Part shown: piece after piece, positions 34,833 through 43,076 of the stretch
Layout: each line of letters begins with the position of its first letter
Numbering within the stretch: position 1 is the stretch's first letter
NCBI GenBank assembly: GCA_023663945.1
Contig: JAMPGL010000019.1
Span: 1 to 61,251 of the forward strand
DNA: 61,251 nt
Source of the DNA: Lachnospiraceae bacterium
Lineage (GTDB): Bacteria > Bacillota > Clostridia > Lachnospirales > Lachnospiraceae
Direction: 5' to 3'
Notes under the pieces: generated by a model
The model's database searches: none
Told to the model about the DNA's origin: nothing
Seen by the model: the letters and a program-made list of their open reading frames with translations, nothing else
Made by a program: the position numbers and the translations under genes

Positions 34833-35486
34833 ATGGACATGATTTTTGGGTTTTTAGGGCTTGCAGGAGGGATTTTCTGTGCAATCGGAGACATACTTTT
34901 TGACTTAAAAGGGAAAGGAAATAAAAAACTCGGCACTTCGGGAAATATTGACAGCAACTGGATAAAGATGTCCTATTGGAGATTCGGAGCATCCATACTT
35001 GTTGCTTTTTTGGGGGATGCCCTGCTGGGATTTGGATTTTACGCTCTGGTTGGGCAGATAAACGGCGGGCACGGCGCTTTGGCGGCAGTTACCGCTGTAT
35101 GCGGGTATGTGAGTGTCATTGCCGGATTTTTTGTACATACGGTTCTCTGCATTCAGCCGATTATCTATAAAAAGATTATGGAAACGGATCAATTTAAACT
35201 GGCGGACGATGTGCTGGAGACATATTATAAAGCTGTTCTGCCGCCGTTCCTCATCGGTTACGGATTTATACTGGTGGCGTCGGTATGCGTTATCATTGCA
35301 ATTGTGAAAGGCTTTTTGGGCGTGCCGAAATGGTTCGTTCTGCTTAATCCCTTTGTGTTCCTGTTAGTCGGCGTGAGCCTCAGAAAGATAAAGCCGGATT
35401 GGTTTTATGACCTGCCGGGAATTATTCTGCCGAGTCTTGGAATGGGGATGTTCGGGGTGATTGCGGTTGTGAGCATGATGTCCTGA
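34833..35486 (+). CDS. DUF6796-like membrane protein (copy 1)
   Basis: 217 residues with about six membrane helices. The N-terminus GLAGGIFCAIGDILFD resembles that of the protein encoded at 37801 (IIGCLCFGIGDWLLG), and both share the general length and topology of DUF6796. Function unknown. GGGAGGT upstream. It probably belongs to the same operator-linked cluster as the ATC hydrolase genes. Confidence 0.7.
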   Translation: MDMIFGFLGLAGGIFCAIGDILFDLKGKGNKKLGTSGNIDSNWIKMSYWRFGASILVAFLGDALLGFGFYALVGQINGGHGALAAVTAVCGYVSVIAGFFVHTVLCIQPIIYKKIMETDQFKLADDVLETYYKAVLPPFLIGYGFILVASVCVIIAIVKGFLGVPKWFVLLNPFVFLLVGVSLRKIKPDWFYDLPGIILPSLGMGMFGVIAVVSMMS

Positions 35487-35531
35487 TAAGGGAGGTACAG
35501 AAATAACTAACTGACTTGCGGAGGAGGATCT

Positions 35532-36023
35532 ATGGTAACATTTTTACTTTCACTACTTGCGATAGGCGGAATTGCCCTTATGCTGTACTCGGCAGTTGCG
35601 TTGGTGCAGGACAAGAGACTGTTCGGGTCTGCGCCTAAGGATGTTCAGGAACTGGTACAGCCCAAACCGGAACGGTTCAAAGGACAGCATTTGTTTGGAT
35701 GGACACTTTTAATCCTTAGTTTGCTGATGCTTGCGGCGGTTCTGGTTTTGGCTGTATGGGACGGCATCCGTAACAATTTCGGATTCTGGCAGTTTTTCGC
35801 AAGATTTCTGATTATACTGTATGCGTACAAGGCGTTTGACATGCTCTGCTTTGACTGGTTACTGCTGACGCGTTCGCATTTCTTTCAGCACTATTATCCT
35901 GAGATAGAGGGATGTGATGGGTGCACCAAATATGGCTTTAATTTAAGAAGCCAGATAATCCGTATTATTGTATATCCGTTCATTTGTGCATTTATTGCAT
36001 GGATATGTACGCTGATGCAGTAG
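35532..36023 (+). CDS. Hypothetical membrane protein
   Basis: 163 residues with four membrane helices (FLLSLLAIGGIALMLYSAVA, LFGWTLLILSLLMLAAVLVL, FFARFLIILYAYKAFDMLC and IIRIIVYPFICAFIAWICTL) and a small cysteine pair, EGCDGCTKYG, before the last helix. GGAGGAGG precedes the ATG, 45 bases after the DUF6796-like gene, so it is likely co-transcribed. Family not recognised. Confidence 0.75.
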   Translation: MVTFLLSLLAIGGIALMLYSAVALVQDKRLFGSAPKDVQELVQPKPERFKGQHLFGWTLLILSLLMLAAVLVLAVWDGIRNNFGFWQFFARFLIILYAYKAFDMLCFDWLLLTRSHFFQHYYPEIEGCDGCTKYGFNLRSQIIRIIVYPFICAFIAWICTLMQ

Positions 36024-36040
36024 ATATGCCGTGCTTTTTA

Positions 36041-36826
36041 TCAACCTTTTTTCAGCGAGCTTTCATGGGCGGCGGTTACTTCTTCCAGAAACTTTTCCGG
36101 ATGTTCGCCGGCAAGTCCGCCGTGCCCGACATTTTTAAAAATTTTAAGGGAAAACGCGTAACCGGCATCCTGCCACTTTTGGATATTCTTTGCAAGTCTG
36201 CGTTCCACAGAGCTGTTGATGCCATACCATAGGTGCATATCTGTATTTTTGAACGCTTCAAAGTTTACTCCGCGCCCGATGAGGCATCGATCCTGATTGC
36301 GCCAGCTTTTCCATGTAGCGTTAGTATAAACCAGTCTTTCAGCTTCCTCGTAGGTTCTTCCGGTAATTTTGGCAAGAAATTTTTTGCGTCGTTTTCCAGC
36401 ACGTCCCATGATGCAGTAGAAAAAGCCTGTGAAGAAAAAACAGTACAAATCCTTTCCCCATTCGCTTTTTATGTTGGGATAACCATGCGTTGAGAAACCG
36501 TCCGCAATGGTTGTGGTGATCGTCAGACGTTTATCCTGTATTACTTCGCACAGGATGCGGCAGCCATAAGATACTCCGTAAAGAATATCAATCTTTCCGC
36601 CGTAATGTGCCAAGACATAATCCCCGAGGCGTTTTGCTTCGTCCATGACAGACTGAAATTCTGTTTCCGGCTCTGATGGATTGAATCCGTCATATGCAAC
36701 TAAAATGACATGATATTTCCGCGACAGAATTTCGGCGGTTGGAATTGCACCCTTGTAGGATACGCCGCCTCCGTGCAGCAGAACCATGATTTCCTTGTTA
36801 TCTTTTCCAAATTCAAAATATTTCAT
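36041..36826 (-). CDS. Alpha/beta hydrolase
   Basis: 261 residues. The N-terminal strand-loop VLLHGGGVSYKG holds the oxyanion region, the nucleophile elbow is YGVSYGCR (GxSxG, serine ~90) and a C-terminal VGHGGLAG supplies the histidine. Coupled to the upstream TetR gene by a 4-base overlap, so it is part of one TetR-hydrolase unit. Substrate unknown. Confidence 0.85.
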   Translation of the reverse strand: MKYFEFGKDNKEIMVLLHGGGVSYKGAIPTAEILSRKYHVILVAYDGFNPSEPETEFQSVMDEAKRLGDYVLAHYGGKIDILYGVSYGCRILCEVIQDKRLTITTTIADGFSTHGYPNIKSEWGKDLYCFFFTGFFYCIMGRAGKRRKKFLAKITGRTYEEAERLVYTNATWKSWRNQDRCLIGRGVNFEAFKNTDMHLWYGINSSVERRLAKNIQKWQDAGYAFSLKIFKNVGHGGLAGEHPEKFLEEVTAAHESSLKKG

Positions 36827-37419
36827 AGCAACGCTCCCTTTCCTGATATGTAAATTTCTAACACCCGCAGCATAAGATCTATGCTGTCTGCAAGGGATGC
36901 TTCCACCAAAGTATCCCTGTGTTCGCGCATGGCGTATATGGATTTGACTAGATTTACCACCATGCCGCAGTTAACATTTTCCCGCACATCGGAAATGAGC
37001 GGAAGCCATTTCTGCGCCAGAGCCATCTGGTCTACAGGGTTGAATAAATCGGCATCCGCCATATGTGTTTTCAGCCAGAGAAAATCATTAACGGTCAGAC
37101 CGTTCATAAGGTCATATTCGGAATACAGGTATTCCCTGAAAAATTCGAGAAATTCATGTGCAGACATCTGGCTGCGTCCTGCAAATTTTTCCTTCAGCAT
37201 TTCGTCCTTTTTTTGTTCCGCCCATGTTATAAGTGCCAGAATAAAGGCTTCCTTGGATTCATAAAAGCTGTAAAAACTGCCTTTGGCAATCCCGCATGCC
37301 GAAGTGAGCTTTGAAACCGTCGTCCGCTGTACGCCGAGAGTCCGGAAGAGCTTTATGCCCTCATGGAAAAGCTGTTCCCGTATTTCTTCCTGTTGTTTTC
37401 TGGTAAATGAGGCTGGCAT
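36823..37419 (-). CDS. TetR-family transcriptional regulator
   Basis: 198 residues. The TetR helix-turn-helix lies at residues ~10-57: LFHEGIKLFRTLGVQRTTVSKLTSACGIAKGSFYSFYESKEAFILAL. The C-terminal ligand domain is family-divergent. It has its own promoter and a CAATGACC palindrome, different from the GTTAG-type operator, so it probably regulates itself and the hydrolase gene. Confidence 0.9.
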   Translation of the reverse strand: MPASFTRKQQEEIREQLFHEGIKLFRTLGVQRTTVSKLTSACGIAKGSFYSFYESKEAFILALITWAEQKKDEMLKEKFAGRSQMSAHEFLEFFREYLYSEYDLMNGLTVNDFLWLKTHMADADLFNPVDQMALAQKWLPLISDVRENVNCGMVVNLVKSIYAMREHRDTLVEASLADSIDLMLRVLEIYISGKGALL

Positions 37420-37432
37420 ATGGCTTCTCCTT

Positions 37433-37494
37433 CAATGACCATTTTTATAAAATGCGGTCATTGATATATTACTTCGTAATATTGGAATTGTCAA
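37433..37494 (-). promoter_or_regulatory. TetR-hydrolase promoter and operator
   Basis: On the minus strand TTGACA (37494-37489), 17 bases, TAATAT (37471-37466). CAATGACC (37433-37440) and GGTCATTG (37456-37463) form a perfect inverted repeat right after the -10 element. Confidence 0.75.
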
Positions 37495-37498
37495 TATC

Positions 37499-37536
37499 AC
37501 TTTAATCAAAACTTTTGCCAAAACTTGATTAAAAGT
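37499..37536. terminator. Long A/T-rich hairpin between divergent units
   Basis: ACTTTAATCAAAACTTTT and AAAACTTGATTAAAAGT form an almost perfect stem around GCC, flanked by T-rich and A-rich tracts. It could serve as an insulator or bidirectional terminator. The 380-base gap 37420-37800 otherwise holds only the promoters and operators listed. Confidence 0.5.
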
Positions 37537-37644
37537 TTGAAAGAAACTTTTGCTGTTATTGAAAAAGAAAAAGAGCGAAACGAAATGTCAGTTGGAGCAA
37601 AAAAAGCCAGACAGAAGTAGAAAATTGCGACATTGGCAAGAGCC

Positions 37645-37740
37645 TTGACAAGAGTCTGGGGCATAGAGTATACTAAAGGCAGTTAGCGGCTACTAACGAA
37701 TGTAGCCGTTTTTGCTTGCTGGAGGTTAGCCTGTGCTAAC
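37645..37740 (+). promoter_or_regulatory. Promoter with two GTTAG-N6-CTAAC operators (sites 2 and 3)
   Basis: TTGACA (37645-37650), 18 bases, TATACT (37669-37674). Operators lie at 37682-37697 (spacer CGGCTA) and 37725-37740 (spacer CCTGTG). CGGCTA (37687) also pairs with TAGCCG (37703-37708) followed by TTTTT, giving a terminator-like stem directly after the start site. Confidence 0.75.
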
Positions 37741-37800
37741 TACGATTATGAAATATTTAAGGCAGTTTCTGCAATTAAGGTTTTTCAGGAGGGAGAGTTT

Positions 37801-38487
37801 ATGACTTTACAAAAGAAATACTGTATTTTTGGAATTATCGGCTGTCTGTGCTTTGGCATAGGCGACTGGCTGCTTGGATATGTCAATCCGGCACTGCTGG
37901 AAGGGGCTGATTTATATTTTATCCGTGCGGGACACGGCATGGATTACAATACGTTGAGGGTTGATGTAACTCTTGCCTTGGCAGCGGCCGGGATATTTTT
38001 TCTATATCCGGGGTTTGTACATATAGCGGATATTGCAAAAGACGGGAAGACAAAGAGGCTTCTCGAGTACGCATTTGGTCTGTGCTCGGTCGGGTGGATG
38101 ATGCTGCATCTGCTCGTATCTTTCATTGTGCTTGTGTTTTCGGAAGCGGAGAAAAAGGCTGGGCGTGAGATTGCAATGACTCTTGCAGGCAGGTTTGGCA
38201 GTGCAGGGGTGGTGGTTGAAAAATGTACCTCTCTATTTGCTGTGGGCGCCGGTATCTTATTGATAGCGGCAATCCTGCGTGGGAATACCTGCCTGAAAAA
38301 GAAGGCTGCATTTTTTAGTCCGATAGTTCCGATGCTGGTAATTATTGCAGTTTCACAGGCGCTTCCACTGTCGGCATTTTCCTATGGGCTTTATACGTTT
38401 AATATGAATGCGGCAATGATGGTATGGTTTGCGTATCTTCTGATAGAAGGAAGTAAAACAGTTATAAATTGTGAGGTGCAGAAATGA
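37801..38487 (+). CDS. DUF6796-like membrane protein (copy 2)
   Basis: 228 residues, about six membrane helices. It starts IFGIIGCLCFGIGDWLLGYV, the same pattern as the product of 34833-35486. CAGGAGGGAG precedes the ATG. Coupled by ATGA to an ATC hydrolase-family gene, as part of the GTTAG-operator unit. Role unknown; may be the membrane partner of the enzyme. Confidence 0.72.
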   Translation: MTLQKKYCIFGIIGCLCFGIGDWLLGYVNPALLEGADLYFIRAGHGMDYNTLRVDVTLALAAAGIFFLYPGFVHIADIAKDGKTKRLLEYAFGLCSVGWMMLHLLVSFIVLVFSEAEKKAGREIAMTLAGRFGSAGVVVEKCTSLFAVGAGILLIAAILRGNTCLKKKAAFFSPIVPMLVIIAVSQALPLSAFSYGLYTFNMNAAMMVWFAYLLIEGSKTVINCEVQK

Positions 38488-39068
38488 AAAACAAACGCCA
38501 GTCAACGATTAAGAGATTTTTGATTCGGGAATTTGGAGAACAGAAAGGTATTTTTCTTTTTGAAAAACAAGAGTTGCTGTTTCAAACCCTTATAGAACGA
38601 TCAAAAGGAAAAAGCAAAAGCCAGCTAAAGACGTTGACGCAGACAATCCTGCCGGTGGTAGCGCTGTATCAGGTTCTTGCAGAGTTTGAACCTGAGGAAG
38701 ATGCCGTTTTCAATATTATGCGTAAGTATATGATAGATATTGTTGCTGCTGATAAGAATTTGTCAATGGCTAAGATGGAAAAGGTGCCGGGATTTTTTTA
38801 CATATATAGAAGTATATTTTTAAAGGTCATGCGGACAAGTGATTTGTGGGAAAGCACTCAGAAATGCGGAGAAAAATGCTATGACGTGACCATTACAAAA
38901 TGCTTATGGCACGAAGCATGTCTTACATATGGCTGTCCTGAGTTATGCCGTCTGTTTTGCGATGTGGACGATGTAACTTATGGCGGTTTGAATAAAATCG
39001 GATTCCATCGGACAAAGACACTTGGCTGTGGCGGAGATTGCTGTGATTTTCATTTTTTTATGAAATGA
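38484..39068 (+). CDS. L-2-amino-thiazoline-4-carboxylate hydrolase-family protein (paralogue 2)
   Basis: 194 residues. Family pattern in the C-terminal half: CLWHEACLTYGCPELCRLFC, then DVDDVTYGGLNKIGFHRTKT and the ending LGCGGDCCDFHFF. Conserved cysteines and the GGxxCDF ending match paralogues 1 and 3. The N-terminal half is helical. Its 3' end overlaps that of the convergent paralogue 3 by 19 bases. Confidence 0.8.
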   Translation: MKNKRQSTIKRFLIREFGEQKGIFLFEKQELLFQTLIERSKGKSKSQLKTLTQTILPVVALYQVLAEFEPEEDAVFNIMRKYMIDIVAADKNLSMAKMEKVPGFFYIYRSIFLKVMRTSDLWESTQKCGEKCYDVTITKCLWHEACLTYGCPELCRLFCDVDDVTYGGLNKIGFHRTKTLGCGGDCCDFHFFMK

Positions 39069-39649
39069 AAGTCACAACAGCTTCCGCCGGTTCCCAATGT
39101 CTGCGTTCTGGTAAAGCGGATATACGGCAGATTCCCATACGCATATTCATCATTTTTGCAAAATATATGGACTATTTCCGGGCATCCGTATTTTTCACAG
39201 TAATATTGATAAGGGCATTTGTTCACATTAAATGCCAATGCTTTGCTGGAAGCGGTTATAAATTCATGGGCAAATCCGGCTTCAGGACCAAACCCTTTCT
39301 TTACGCCTTTGGAAAAAACTTTCAGGAAAATCATTTTCATCCCCGGAAATTTCAGAAGCTTTGCATATTTTCTGCCAGCCTGCTTAGACACTGCAGCTGC
39401 GCCGTTTTCTAAAATTTGCATTGCCTTATCCGGATAGTTTGCCGCTATCGTTTTATAGACTGCTATTGCAGGAAAAATGCTGATATGCGTATGCCTTGCA
39501 ACGGCTTTTGGCTGTTCAGGATTTTCTTTAAGAAGATTCTGAAATTCTTTCTCAGCAGTTTTCCACAGAATGCCGGATTCGGATTCGGGAAAAAATTTTT
39601 TCATTTCACGCTCATACGATACCGCATATTTGCTTTCAATCAGATTCAT
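39050..39649 (-). CDS. L-2-amino-thiazoline-4-carboxylate hydrolase-family protein (paralogue 3)
   Basis: 199 residues. It carries the same C-terminal signature as paralogue 2 (YYCEKYGCPEIVHIFCKNDE, then TRTQTLGTGGSCCDFHF). Convergent with paralogue 2, sharing 19 bases at their 3' ends. The promoter on the minus strand is followed by operator site 4. Confidence 0.82.
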   Translation of the reverse strand: MNLIESKYAVSYEREMKKFFPESESGILWKTAEKEFQNLLKENPEQPKAVARHTHISIFPAIAVYKTIAANYPDKAMQILENGAAAVSKQAGRKYAKLLKFPGMKMIFLKVFSKGVKKGFGPEAGFAHEFITASSKALAFNVNKCPYQYYCEKYGCPEIVHIFCKNDEYAYGNLPYIRFTRTQTLGTGGSCCDFHFIKK

Positions 39650-39701
39650 AATATGTTTTCTCCTTGCCTTGTAAAAAGCAGTATATTTTCTTTCACCATT
39701 A

Positions 39702-39753
39702 GTTAGTGAGTACTAACTGGATTTAGTCTAGCATTTGCACTGTAATATGTCAA
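39702..39753 (-). promoter_or_regulatory. Promoter of paralogue 3 with GTTAG-N6-CTAAC operator (site 4)
   Basis: On the minus strand TTGACA (39753-39748), 17 bases, TAGACT (39730-39725). The operator is at 39702-39717 (spacer TGAGTA), after the start site. Confidence 0.78.
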
Positions 39754-39820
39754 GTCAAATACCTAAACCAGCCTTAGCTGGTTCTAAGCATGACTTTGAC
39801 TCGTTGCTCGCGGGAATAAA
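39753..39820. repeat. Putative miniature repeat element, copy 2
   Basis: AGTCAAATACC (39753-39763) and a 34-base block (39787-39820) identical to 34769-34802 flank a different hairpin core, AACCAGC-CTTA-GCTGGTT (39766-39783). It lies directly before the TetR promoter at 39825. Confidence 0.7.
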
Positions 39821-39824
39821 TCAC

Positions 39825-39853
39825 TTGACAGATGAGTTAGCCTGTACTAACAT
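39825..39853 (+). promoter_or_regulatory. TetR promoter with GTTAG-N6-CTAAC operator (site 5)
   Basis: TTGACA (39825-39830), 17 bases, TAACAT (39848-39853). The operator (39836-39851, spacer CCTGTA) lies between -35 and -10. This placement is typical of autorepression by the TetR protein encoded next, making it the likely master regulator of the five sites. Confidence 0.82.
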
Positions 39854-39896
39854 ATATCTATGAATATACTGATAAATGTTCATAGGAGGGATAATC

Positions 39897-40508
39897 ATGG
39901 GAAAGGCATTTTCAGACGAAGAAAAACAGGCGATAAGGGAAAAGCTGCTGGAAACAGGCATGGAGATGTTTCATGACAACTCGGTAAAGGCGGTAAACAT
40001 AAGGGAGCTGACTGCAAGAGCCGGTATTTCGCAGGGCGGGTTTTATACTTTTTATAAGGATAAGGATGAGTTCGTGCTGGACGTGATGAGATACCGTTCG
40101 GCGCAGAAAATCGCGGATGCGGAGAAGCTGTTTTGGCAGCCGACGGATGACCCTGCGGGTCTTATGAGTAAAGTTTTGTTTGAGTACTTGATTGATATGA
40201 AGCATAAGACCGACACGCGCGCGGCTTATTCCGAGGTGTTTCAAATGCTGGTGAAGCATCAGGAGAGGATCGGAGCACGGAGCATAACGCTGTTCCGCGG
40301 GTTTATAGAAAGGATTAATGCCTGCTGGATAGAGCGGGGGATTCCTGCGGAGGTGGATATTGAGGGAATGTGCGGCGTTATGGCGGGGGCATTTGTGCTG
40401 TTTTTTCATAACGAAATGATAGACAGGGATTATTTTGATGAAATATTTAAAGCGTTCCTGGATGCAGGCGTGAAGAAATATATTAAGAAAGCAGGGAAAA
40501 ATAAGTGA
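39897..40508 (+). CDS. TetR-family regulator, likely controlling the GTTAG-N6-CTAAC sites
   Basis: 203 residues from ATG 39897 (AGGAGGG upstream; an in-frame ATG at 39876 lies before that site). TetR DNA-binding domain: IREKLLETGMEMF, VKAVNIRELTARAGISQGGFYTFYKDKDEFV. The 5' operator lies inside its own promoter. It precedes a rifampin-phosphotransferase-like gene and a MATE gene in the same direction. Confidence 0.9.
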   Translation: MGKAFSDEEKQAIREKLLETGMEMFHDNSVKAVNIRELTARAGISQGGFYTFYKDKDEFVLDVMRYRSAQKIADAEKLFWQPTDDPAGLMSKVLFEYLIDMKHKTDTRAAYSEVFQMLVKHQERIGARSITLFRGFIERINACWIERGIPAEVDIEGMCGVMAGAFVLFFHNEMIDRDYFDEIFKAFLDAGVKKYIKKAGKNK

Positions 40509-40595
40509 AAAACAAACTTTTCACTTGGCAGGTTTGTGACTGTGCGCTGCTTGCACAAACATTGCTTATGCGCAAAAAGCAGCGCAGAAATGAGG
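40503..40595 (+). promoter_or_regulatory. Leader with alternative hairpins before the Rph-like gene
   Basis: Three overlapping pairings are possible: AAGTGAAAA/TTTTCACTT, GTTTGTG/CACAAAC (40532/40554), and GCGCTGCTT/AAGCAGCGC (40542/40580). The last two exclude each other, an attenuator-like arrangement. No U run. Confidence 0.4.
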
Positions 40596-40601
40596 TAAAC
40601 G

Positions 40602-43076
40602 ATGATTCGCAAATTTAATGAAATTGGAAAAGACGATGTTATGACGGCAGGCGGTAAAGGCGCCAACCTTGGTGAGATGACACGGGCGGGGCTCCCTGTT
40701 CCAAACGGGTTTGTGGTAACGGCGGATGCCTACCGCAGTTTCCTTGCGGAGAACCATATTGACGAAGAGATAACCGCCCTCCTTGACGGTGCAGGCGCGG
40801 ATGAACAGAAACTTTTCTCTGCGGCTGAGAAAATCCGTGAGCTTATCACAGCAGGAAGCATGCCCGTTTCTTTGCGGGAAGAGGTTAGCCGGAACTACCT
40901 TGACCTTTGCAAAAGCTCCGGAAACAGTTCCCAGCGCGTTGCGGTGCGCTCTTCCGCTACTGCGGAGGATCTTCCGGATGCAAGTTTTGCAGGACAGCAG
41001 GAAACCTATCTGAATGTTGTGGGAATCGATGCACTCTGCGAAAACATTATCCGCTGTTATGCTTCGCTCTGGGGGAACCGTGCGGTAAGCTACCGCCAGA
41101 CGCAGGGGTACGACCAGAAGAGAGTTGCGCTTGCCGTAGTTGTGCAGGAAATGGTGGAAAGTGAGAAAGCAGGCGTGCTTTTTACGGCAAATCCGGTGAA
41201 TAACAGCCGTGATGAAATGCAGTTGAACGCCTCCTACGGGCTTGGCGAAGCTGTCGTTTCCGGCAAGGTCACTGCCGACACATTTATCTGCGACAAAGAC
41301 GGAAATATCCGTTCAAGCGTTATTGGAAGCAAGGAAATAGAGATTATTTATGCAGAAAACGGCACAAGGGAAGTGCCGGTATCTCCGGAAAAGAGCAGAG
41401 TATTATGCCTGTCGGAAAAAGAGGTCAAGGCACTCTGCAGGGCGGCAGTGGCAGTGGAAAATTATTATAGCTGTCCGATGGACATTGAATGGGCAATCCG
41501 TGGAGAAAACGTTTTTATTTTACAGGCAAGGGCAATCACTACACTCACGGACAACATCGATGATGCTGAAATAGAAAAATACATCAGCAAAAACAAGGTG
41601 ACAGCCGCCATGCGCGAAAACATTGCGTTTCTTCTTGAAAAAATGCCCGTTGCACAGCTGCCCCTCGACCACAGTTTCTGCGGTTCGGTGAACAATCAGA
41701 AAGCGCAGATTTTTTCCGAAGTCGGGCTCATTATTTCCATGGAACCGCAGATAGATGATGACGGAATCATGATCCTGCCGCCAAATTACAAACGGATAAA
41801 CGGCAGGATATTTAAGATATTCGGTCTGCTTAAGGAAATTTTGAATCTTCCGGACTGCCGGGAGAAGTGTGGGCGTTATCTTAAGGAGTACCAGAAAAGC
41901 GTAGATAAAATGGCGGAGATACCCTTTGACAGACTTTCTCTGGAGCAGTGCGGTGAATACATAGATAAGACGTACAAACTTATCCAGCATATCGCTTACG
42001 CACGCTTCAAATATGCACTTTTCCCCGGAATGCTTGCCAATATGCGCATAGAAAAAATACTGAAGAAAATATCTCCTGACCTTACGGCTTACGATCTTTA
42101 CTGCAATCTTGATTATAAAACGGCGGTTGTGAATCGTGACATCACGGCGCTTGCGGACAAAATCCGTGCGGATCAGGCGCTTACTCAGGCGGTGATGCGC
42201 GGTGACAGTTACGAGCGCATCTGCCGTGATTTTCCGGATATTGCCGTAGAATTTGGGACATTTATGAGAAAGCACGGAATGAAGTCCGACTATAACTGCT
42301 ACTGCATTTTTGCAAAGTCGTTTATCGAGGATCCCGACCGTCTTATCAGCATCATAAAGCCGTTACTGAACAATCCTGCCGCGCCGGATGAGGAGAAATT
42401 CGCCCCACTGATGGCGCAGGTGCGCAAAGTGTGCGGTGAGAAAAAATTCCCTGATGTGGAGAGGCAGATTGACTGCATCCGCGCTTTCCATGTTGCGCGG
42501 GAGGAAAGCCAGTACCAGTGGGAGACGAGCTTTTATTATGCAAAAAGAATACTTGAGCGCGCATCATTCCTCTGCACGGACAGCGGTGATTTTGCAGACA
42601 GCATAGCATATCTGTTTCTCGATGAGTTCACCGCAATGTGTAAAGAAGGCTTTTCTGATAAGTATAGGGAGATCATTGCCCGCCGGAAGGCAAAACGCGC
42701 ACTTGCGGAGAAAGTCTGGGAGCGAAGTAAGCTCTTTATATTTGAGGGCGCAGGCGATGTGCTGACGGGCGTAGGCGGCAGCAGCGGCGAGACGGTAGGC
42801 AGGGTGTGTATTGTCCGCGGACCTGAGGAGTTTGGCAAACTGGAAAAGGGCGATATTCTTGTCTGCCCTTATACCGACCCGGAATGGACGCCGCTTTTTA
42901 AGGTGGCATCGGCGGTAGTCGCCGACACGGGAGCGGCATTGTCCCATGCGGCGATTGTGGCGCGTGAGTATGGGATACCCGCTGTATTGGGCGTAGGGCT
43001 TGCGACGGCTCGTTTCAAAGACGGCGAGATGATACGCGTTAATGGTTCCAAAGGAGAGGTAGAAAAAGTTGGTTAA
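40602..43076 (+). CDS. PEP synthase/rifampin phosphotransferase-family enzyme
   Basis: 824 residues. An N-terminal ATP-grasp domain of PEP synthase/PPDK type (AGGKGANLGEMTRAGLPVPN, AVRSSATAEDLPDASFAGQQ, EWAI), a ~400-residue helical middle without PPDK homology, and a C-terminal phosphohistidine domain (DTGAALSHAAIVAREYGIPA, His782). This three-part order and length fit rifampin phosphotransferases rather than PEP synthase (which has a PEP-binding barrel). The middle would bind the acceptor; whether it is a rifamycin is not certain. It overlaps the MATE gene. Confidence 0.82.
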   Translation: MIRKFNEIGKDDVMTAGGKGANLGEMTRAGLPVPNGFVVTADAYRSFLAENHIDEEITALLDGAGADEQKLFSAAEKIRELITAGSMPVSLREEVSRNYLDLCKSSGNSSQRVAVRSSATAEDLPDASFAGQQETYLNVVGIDALCENIIRCYASLWGNRAVSYRQTQGYDQKRVALAVVVQEMVESEKAGVLFTANPVNNSRDEMQLNASYGLGEAVVSGKVTADTFICDKDGNIRSSVIGSKEIEIIYAENGTREVPVSPEKSRVLCLSEKEVKALCRAAVAVENYYSCPMDIEWAIRGENVFILQARAITTLTDNIDDAEIEKYISKNKVTAAMRENIAFLLEKMPVAQLPLDHSFCGSVNNQKAQIFSEVGLIISMEPQIDDDGIMILPPNYKRINGRIFKIFGLLKEILNLPDCREKCGRYLKEYQKSVDKMAEIPFDRLSLEQCGEYIDKTYKLIQHIAYARFKYALFPGMLANMRIEKILKKISPDLTAYDLYCNLDYKTAVVNRDITALADKIRADQALTQAVMRGDSYERICRDFPDIAVEFGTFMRKHGMKSDYNCYCIFAKSFIEDPDRLISIIKPLLNNPAAPDEEKFAPLMAQVRKVCGEKKFPDVERQIDCIRAFHVAREESQYQWETSFYYAKRILERASFLCTDSGDFADSIAYLFLDEFTAMCKEGFSDKYREIIARRKAKRALAEKVWERSKLFIFEGAGDVLTGVGGSSGETVGRVCIVRGPEEFGKLEKGDILVCPYTDPEWTPLFKVASAVVADTGAALSHAAIVAREYGIPAVLGVGLATARFKDGEMIRVNGSKGEVEKVG

